Origin: Notospermus geniculatus
Lineage: Eukaryota; Nemertea; Pilidiophora; Heteronemertea; Lineidae
Assembly: GCA_002633025.1 (NCBI GenBank)
Contig: NMRB01002356.1
Span: 1-64,000 of the forward strand
DNA: 64,000 nt
Direction of reading: 5' to 3'
This document shows positions 58,201 to 64,000 of this stretch, one piece after another. The stretch's first letter is position 1. Every line of letters begins with the position of its first letter. Below the pieces are notes generated by a model. The model made no database searches, was not told the origin of the DNA, and worked only from the letters and a program-made list of their open reading frames with translations. Both the position numbers and the translations under genes were made by a program.

Positions 58201-61200
58201 CCTTCGCTCGATTAACGTTGAAGAAACAAGTCTTCTCAATGTTGATCTGAGAAGTTAGCTGGACAAGTTCTTCCTCTAATGAAGGCAATGGTCCTGTTCT
58301 GTAAGAAAATGCAATACTTTCAATAAAACAGCTGAAAAGTACATGTGTCATTGTGTATTACAAAATAGCAATATCACAAACCCATCCTTCCACAGCAGGG
58401 CTTTGGTCTTGTTCCTCTTCATACACTCGCACAGGTAAAATCTCTGCTGTGGGAGGATGCACAACCCCAATAGATCAGTAAAATGTCACAAGTGTTGTGA
58501 ATAACTCCCACACTGACGATGTGTCATGACGCCTCTCTCTAAATACTGCAAGAGACATCTGGCAATGTCAGCCCTATATTTCCCTCATGATGCCGTTCTG
58601 CCACTAGGGTTTGTAAACTGGAAATGGGTGAATTAACAGAATACAAACCTCTTGTCTTCTAATGATGCAATAATAGCTTGCTGGATTTGATCCTCCTCAG
58701 TATCGCTTACATCTTCGTCAGAAACTCTGGTCACAATGTCAATATACTCCCTAAAAATTCACATACAAGAAGACGACATTAGTTTGCCAATCCAATACTT
58801 TAAAACACCTTCTGCATGAAAACCACTTTCCACAATCTCTTCCACTCTATTTCTCCTATAACGTGAAATTAATGTAAATCTCTACTTCACCGGTACTATT
58901 TACAGAAACTCTCTACCATAGGCCAAGCCAATTTATACATTGTATTGAAATATCTGTTCCCTTTCATCTTTCACTTAACTTGTCTATACAAATGAGCGTA
59001 GTTGATGAAATAAAATACTACATTGTATCTAACTGTTATGCAGAAAAATAATAGGTTGACCTTGATGGTCAGAACAAATGTTGCACACACCTGTCTGTTG
59101 TTTCTTCATGCTCTGCTGCAAATGCAGATGTGGTACATGTAGGCCCACGCTCTGATCTCCTGTGAAAATGGAAGGCACTATTTAGTATGAAGCAATAAAA
59201 TAGAAGCAGTGTAATACTGGCAAGAATATGGTTGATATGATACAGTGAGTACCTGATTTACTGGTGGTCTGGCATGATTTACTGACACCAGGTTTTCCTC
59301 ATTATAATATGCATTTTAGGACCACAACGGGGTGGGCCAAGCCCTTTGAAAGAAGTGAACTACCGGGGTCTGGTGGTATTGTACAATGATTCAGGGACTT
59401 CAATGAATCCAATCGGATTGAATGTGGTTTTTTGGCTTGTCAGCCCTAATGATTAAACCACAACCCACAGTACTTATCAGTTGACTGAGCACAACCTTGG
59501 ATTGCTAGGGTCATGTAAAGTAAACCAATTTACCCCAACATCATTAGGTAACTGCGACATGTATTATTTACAATGTGACCTGTGTTAGGGTTTATGTCCT
59601 AGCTGGAACACCATGAAAAATTATTGAAACAGACATCCCTTATTTCATGAGCCTGATCATTGAACCACTGTGCACAACAATGCTAAAAAGTGTGCTCATT
59701 TTCTGATTGGCCCATGCTTCACTTGTTATTGTAAACTGGGGTTCATTCCTAGGCCAACTCCCTATTTGTGGGCCTGATCTGGACTTAGAAAATTCTAACA
59801 ACCACCAGTAAATCAGGTACTCACTGTATATTGGTATACTATTGCAAAGGGCATGTACAATCCTACAATATTGTCTTGGGTATAACAAACAAGCAATATT
59901 TGATATCTGTGGCATCATGCACAAAATTTATCAGTACGTGTAGTTTTGAACCTTTTCTTTCAGAGCATTACACATAGGTGTACACTGGTGGACAGAAATA
60001 GTATAGGACAGTACCGTCATATGGGGCAACTTTGAACAGTTTTTACACATTTTCTTGTGTTTTTTATTATTTTTGCGAGTTTGGTAACCCAGCAGAGGTG
60101 CAAACATCTTGGACAACTGTGGCCTTCCTTGTCTAGCTGTTTCAAATATGCAGTTGAATGGAAAGTACTTTTTTCCCCAAAAAATGTAGGTGTTCAAAGT
60201 TACCCGCCGAAGGGGCAACATTGAACAGCCTATATTTTGNTGGTTATAATCCTGTGCAACTGTTCATGCCAAAGGTTATTGACATGGGGTTGCTGATAGA
60301 TGAACAACAAAGACAATCATGATGCGCTTCATCCATATTTCTCCCCTCCAATAGCTTTAGCCTTTGAATTAGAGAGGATTAAATGGTACCCATCATAATA
60401 ATATCGTTGTTGCCCCTGGATCAGCAACCCGTTCTCTATAAACCTTTCTATCGACAATTAGAGGGGATTATACAACCAAATTGCCAAGGTAAAAATGTTA
60501 GAGACAAAAGGAAGGCACTTAGAATTTTGAAATGTTCTAGTATTTCTGTCCATCAGTGTATTGTGACAAGCTAAACAAATCATGAATGTATGTCGCTTTA
60601 CATGTACAACCCTGAGGGAACAACCAGATAGAGAAAAATGATTTGCTAAGGTAACAGACTTAAAAAAATGGTCTATGGATCATGTGCTCACCTGGGTGAA
60701 CGTACCAGAAAAACAAATGACAAAATGTTAAATCGAAATGTTCCAGGGTCATGTATCCTCATTAGATGCACCTGATAAAAATTTGGAGACAATCCAGTTA
60801 CAGTTCAGGAGTTACTAGACTGAGCTTTGGTTTTGGCCACCTGGTGGCCAAGTGGAGAATCAAATCGGAACGAAACTTGGTGTCATAGGTCATCTGACCT
60901 AGAGGTATATATGTACCAAGTTTCAGATCAATGGCTCCAGTGGTTACAAAATGTGCCCTGCTAACGGACGACGGACGCTGACCCACGATAAGAGCTCACC
61001 CCAGGTGAGCTAAAAAGTGGGCTTACCGATGTGTGCCAAGGTCAGGAAGTTCATCTGCAGCTACATGTACAATCCTTGATTGCCTCCTCAGGAGCACCTT
61101 TAGGGAAATGAAGACTTGAATTACAATATGGTGATTGAATTGACACAATCAATGACCTCATTGATTATTAACATTTGCCTCTACCAAATCAGTGTTTCAA

Positions 61201-61962
61201 CTGAGATTTGGTGACATGCATGTGCTGTGAAGCAGATTAAATTATCTGTCCTTGTATCAATGCAACACACTGCAGGAGCAAAAGGCCTAAGGGTAGATTG
61301 TAGGAACATGCAAAGCGGTTCCGATGACCCATGGCTGCTGCAGATGCTTCATTATTTTCTACTTCAAAGTACCAAATCAAAGCAACGTTTTTGCAAAGAT
61401 TGCATGCAAGCCAATTCGCATGCAAGTTCGCTTACCAAGGCCAATCTTCACTATCATTGTTGATGCGAATTATTTCTCAAAATGTATGTTAATGTTGGTC
61501 TGCTAACAGGATTTATCAAAAAAAAAACTTACTGTTGGTGTACCAGCTGGGGTATGAGTACTCTCTGTAGAACTTTCCTGAAAGTGCAAGAGGATGCAAA
61601 AATAACTGTTATTGCTTAAAAAATACACAGAGTTAAGACATCAAATAAACACTGGGTGATGTCTTGAAGCCTGTGCTGTATTGTGCAGAGTCATATTTTA
61701 TGGAAAGATAGCTGTCACCCAGAGTGAACATACATGTGAACATACCGGTACTGTCTTTTCATCTCTAAACCACCGGTTCATTAAATTCAGGCGGTGACAC
61801 CCAGAGGTGTTGCCGTGCATAAAGTAGGTCATGGTCAGCACAATACTCCTGTATGTTTCCCATTCTGACCCATCCTCGTTGGCCTTACCTGTTCTACACT
61901 AGTAGAGGGTAGAGTGATCGTTTCACAGTATGGAGGTGACCTGTCACTACAGGAACTGTTTC
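55218..61962 (-). CDS. HECT-type E3 ubiquitin ligase, G2E3-like, 5' end not found
   Basis: Expected to pass ubiquitin from an E2 through a catalytic cysteine to substrates. Ten coding exons (minus), all in phase: 61962-61889, 61577-61533, 61097-61027, 59159-59091, 58750-58649, 58298-57982, 57771-57581, 56825-56653, 56394-56180, 55474-55218; 503 residues visible. The early exons are Ser/Thr-rich and probably disordered. Exon 58750-58649 has a ubiquitin-interacting-motif-like helix (EEDQIQQAIIASLED). The HECT domain starts about VNRAKVWEGAKRGM, includes DEGGPTREFFRLL and SLVHGGPSPGFM, and ends with the C-lobe: ILVFATGADAVPPTGF and catalytic Cys in LPTSSTCSNTL (codon 55322-55320). The C-terminus is AKSFGRP. 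The first visible exon begins with two bases of a split codon, so upstream exons exist. Large introns hold several MITEs. Convergent with the integrase gene. Confidence 0.9.
55497..56260. repeat. Local direct duplication including part of a HECT exon
   Basis: About 330 bases (55497-55830) recur at 55935-56265. Both copies hold AGTTAGTATCCAATGTCATC, the MITE built on TGTTAGCGCTAACA, and the donor end of the penultimate HECT exon (AACCTTGAGCATCTTGAAGG). Only the right copy is a full exon (56180-56394); the left one is cut after about 85 bases and carries no acceptor. Confidence 0.85.
56047..56168. mobile_element. MITE with TTAGCGCTAAC palindromes
   Basis: Ends GGGTTGCACAAAACTCATGT and ACATGAGTTTTGTGCAACC; inner TGTTAGCGCTAACA. 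The duplicate at 55610-55741 has a rearranged left end. Confidence 0.85.
56486..56510. repeat. GT and G run ending in N
   Basis: GGTGTGTGTGTGTGG followed by a G run and the N at 56510. The sequence right of the N (to 56690) is the one found inverted at 37555-37735. Confidence 0.9.
57310..57561. mobile_element. Two MITEs placed end to end in a HECT intron
   Basis: 57310-57418 is the CTTAAGTCTAAGTGTGA fold-back (relative of 8147-8256). 57418-57561 follows directly, with ends CAGGGACCTTATTCACAAAG and CTTCGTGAATAAGGTCCCTG and inner AGCTCCCGTAACTT / AGTTACGGGAGCT. They share the GGTCC tip, so one may have inserted at the end of the other. Confidence 0.9.
58386..58460. repeat. Short inverted repeat (CTCCCACAGCAG family), second copy
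   Basis: CCACAGCAGGGCTTTGGTCT to ATCTCTGCTGTGGGAGG, about 75 bases. Related to 28722-28812. It lies in a HECT intron. Confidence 0.6.
59243..59826. mobile_element. TA-inserting MITE in a HECT intron, 584 bp
   Basis: Ends CAGTGAGTACCTGATTTACT and AGTAAATCAGGTACTCACTG, flanked by TA. Same family as 50344-51028, about 100 bases shorter through internal deletion. Confidence 0.9.
59983..60558. mobile_element. Tc1-like TIR remnant in a HECT intron, 576 bp
   Basis: Ends CACTGGTGGACAGAAATAGT and AGTATTTCTGTCCATCAGTG (about 25 bases, two mismatches), flanked by TA. CACTGNTGGACAGAAAT tips are typical of Tc1-like elements. Interior contains GGGGCAACTTTGAACAG and GGGGCAACATTGAACAG; no intact transposase. 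One N at 60240. Confidence 0.8.
60800..61014 (-). repeat. Dispersed hairpin repeat (AGCTCACCTGGGGTGAGCT family)
   Basis: Reverse complement matches 43258-43430: AGCTCACCTGGGGTGAGCT, CGTCCGTCGTCCGTTAGCAG, TTTTGTAACCACTGGAGCC. Ends 13 bases before a HECT exon donor (61026). Confidence 0.75.
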
Positions 61963-63173
61963 CTGAAAAATTATTAACTGGTACTGTAAATTGTAATTCA
62001 ATCAAGTTCACCATGAAATCAGATGTGTGCGAATGGTGACAATTTGACCCCCAATTTGAATTTCCTCTACAATAGCAAATATGTGACCCAGCACATCAAA
62101 CCAGGTATAACGTCACGAAGAAGACCCAAAATGACACCAAAACACAATGAAAGAAATGGGACATGGTCGGATTTCACAAAGGGCAGCTAATACTGCAGTT
62201 GGTAGCAACTTGGCAATCTCTAAACAACAGTCACACATTTCTGTTTCACCAAGACCAAACATCGGTTGTACAGGGTATTACAAACTCTGAAAGAACATCC
62301 CCATGACATCTTTTTCAGACAGGACATTACACAGGACTTCTGGTATTTGCCAACGCCAACGTCAGGAGCAATTATATGCCTCTATTCTGGTGGTATTCCA
62401 TGCAAGAAGTAACCAGCACAGCCCCTGTTGCCACTGCTCATTATCATAATGACCCAGTTAGTGCCAGGAAGCGAGTGTCCACGTGCTACATCATGAGATG
62501 TAGGACAGACACTGGAGTTGATGTTTGAATGCAACTGAAGATTATTAGGGCCTATTTAGATATTGTGCGACTTTTATTAACCTATTAACATCCCAGAATA
62601 CCATAAGAAATGATTATGTCACCATCAACTTTATGGTCACCATCGGCTTAGGAACAAATTGTGTCATCTTCTGGATGTCAGAATGATCAACATGACTAAT
62701 CCAATGAATTCCAAGGTTGTAAGCTAAGATGCCACACACAGGTCACTTTAGAAGCCATGAAGTCAGGGTGATTATGGTTTATAGTCTTCTTCAGTTTTTC
62801 ATCATGGCTTACATTGTACATTTCGATGGCTATTCGTTTGGAATACTTCTTTCATAATTGGATTAATAATATGGTTGCCTCATTTAGATTGCCCCATCCC
62901 CCTCATCTGTGGACCTACTTGCAACCAAGTCAGCATGTTGACAGCAAACGAAGAATGCCTTTCTTTGTTTACAGTTCTTAATATAGGTTTGTCAGCTACA
63001 ATTAGACATGGATATAGGTCAAGAGGCAGTGCTGATGTCTTGTTAAATGACATCCAGGTGGACTCAGAGCGAGGCTTGGTTTTACCGGGAAAAGATATCA
63101 ATTACGAATAGACTGTCTGGAGTGCACACTGATAGAGACAACCACACCCAGCTAAGCTCTGTACATGCACATA
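61963..63173. other. Region upstream of the last visible HECT exon
   Basis: The next HECT exon should end one base into a codon. A candidate donor (GCAAG|GTAGGT, reverse strand near 62919) has that phase, but the open frame behind it (to 63101) has no clear acceptor and an overlapping plus-strand frame (62875-63111) looks equally good. I call neither. Confidence 0.35.
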
Positions 63174-63539
63174 CTGTATAATATGACTTATCCGGCCACC
63201 ACGGCCAACCTGCGAACTACGCGAATTATTGACTATACACGATGCAGGCCAAGTTATGAAAGGCCTAGTCAGGGTTACACGTTCAATGGAAATCGTCTTA
63301 CGCCTGGTGAGCATCGTAATGGATATCCCGCGGTGAGGGTCAGTTTCACTTTTGTCGACTTGTAAATGACATGAATGATGTCAAATAAACAATAAAACTG
63401 CGGTTTGCCGTTAAAAGAAACTCACAAGTGATGTGTAACCCTGACTAGGCCTTTCATAACTTGGCCTGGATCGTGTATAGTCAGTAATTCGCGTAGTTCG
63501 CAGGTTGGCCGTGGTGGCCGGATACGTCATATTATACAG
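63174..63539. mobile_element. TA-inserting MITE with long arms, 366 bp
   Basis: Ends CTGTATAATATGACTTATCC and GGATACGTCATATTATACAG; inverted arms of about 108 bases with few mismatches enclose about 150 bases. TA at 63172-63173 and 63540-63541. Confidence 0.9.
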
Positions 63540-63541
63540 TA

Positions 63542-64000
63542 TAGGCCCAATACATGTGTATGAGATACATGTAATTTAGGCTGAAGGGGTTATTTTTGTC
63601 CTGGGTACACATAGAGTGTACCCAGGTTCGATGTCGTCAAGTGAAATTGTACCCTGGGTCCACTTTCTTGTTACAAACTGTACCCAGGTTCTGATATAGA
63701 GACCTAGGGACGAGCTCATTCTCAAGATTTCATGGGATACGTGGATTACATGTAGCGCATGTTGGTTCCAGGATCCTGTTGCTATGACCTTGGAGGAATA
63801 TTATTACTGACAGGAGGAACAGCAAGCTAATTGCCCCTCTATAATCCCTTTTTCACACCTCCCCAAACAATGGAACACAAAGGTCCGCAGTGTTTGCCCA
63901 GCAAGCTATGACACATGATCAAACAAACCCATCATGGCCATGCACAGATGACACATGCAAATGTAGGCCTACATGGAAATAACACGTTTTCTTGTCTAGC
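63542..64000. other. Right end, noncoding
   Basis: No gene recognised. A cluster of TACCCAGG / CCTGGGTAC words occurs at 63599-63685 in both orientations, possibly a small decayed fold-back element. Confidence 0.5.

Noticed and set aside
62875-63111. A coding exon on either strand
   Set aside because: Both strands are open, neither has a complete pair of splice sites with a recognised product; the minus frame has a stop just upstream and no acceptor.

Overview
The window is eukaryotic and looks like an invertebrate deuterostome (lancelet, sea urchin or hemichordate; a lancelet is my first guess but is not proven). The evidence is spliced genes with GT-AG introns, a SLC35A3-type sugar transporter, a G2E3-like HECT ligase, an integrase-core gene and a SAP/SWIM gene of families that are multi-copy in such animals, many small inverted-repeat transposons, and stretches rich in AGGCCT, TACATGTA and ACCGGT. 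There are two long gaps (11627-11895, 38468-39250) and single N characters at 7432, 8903, 26611, 29586, 37424, 46966, 56510 and 60240, some of which coincide with abrupt loss of homology.

Left part (1-25.5 kb). A block of about 8.9 kb (1-8902) recurs in the same orientation at 13636-22015. Each copy has a complete seven-coding-exon SLC35A3-like gene (+) convergent with a PLP-dependent threonine/serine dehydratase (-). The second dehydratase is complete (nine coding exons, 430 codons). The first lacks its first three coding exons, including the PLP lysine, and the loss coincides with the N at 8903. Coding differences I compared are mostly synonymous, and several small transposons occur in only one copy. 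This fits a recent tandem duplication or two haplotypes placed in series by the assembler.

Middle (25.5-43.7 kb). A possible first exon of an unidentified gene (25483), a promoter-like fold-back segment with three TGACGTCA palindromes and a broken first exon, then repeats. From about 30.1 kb a unit begins that contains an integrase-core gene (+) and, about 3.5 kb downstream, the last exon of a HECT ligase gene (-). The distal 3.4 kb of the unit is repeated in inverted orientation (34082-37424 against 39251-42722).

Right part (43.7-64 kb). A SAP-domain/SWIM-zinc-finger gene fragment lies before a second, longer direct copy of the integrase-HECT unit (46.2-55.5 kb). There the HECT gene continues for ten visible coding exons to 61962 with a complete HECT domain. 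The two integrase copies carry frameshifts in different exons, so neither is open end to end as read. The rest is noncoding and densely seeded with MITEs, several with TA target duplications that can be read by comparing filled with empty sites.

The transporter would act in the Golgi and the dehydratase in amino-acid breakdown; nothing suggests that they cooperate. The integrase, SAP/SWIM and HECT genes may be parts of, or passengers in, mobile or repeatedly duplicated DNA. That link is inference.
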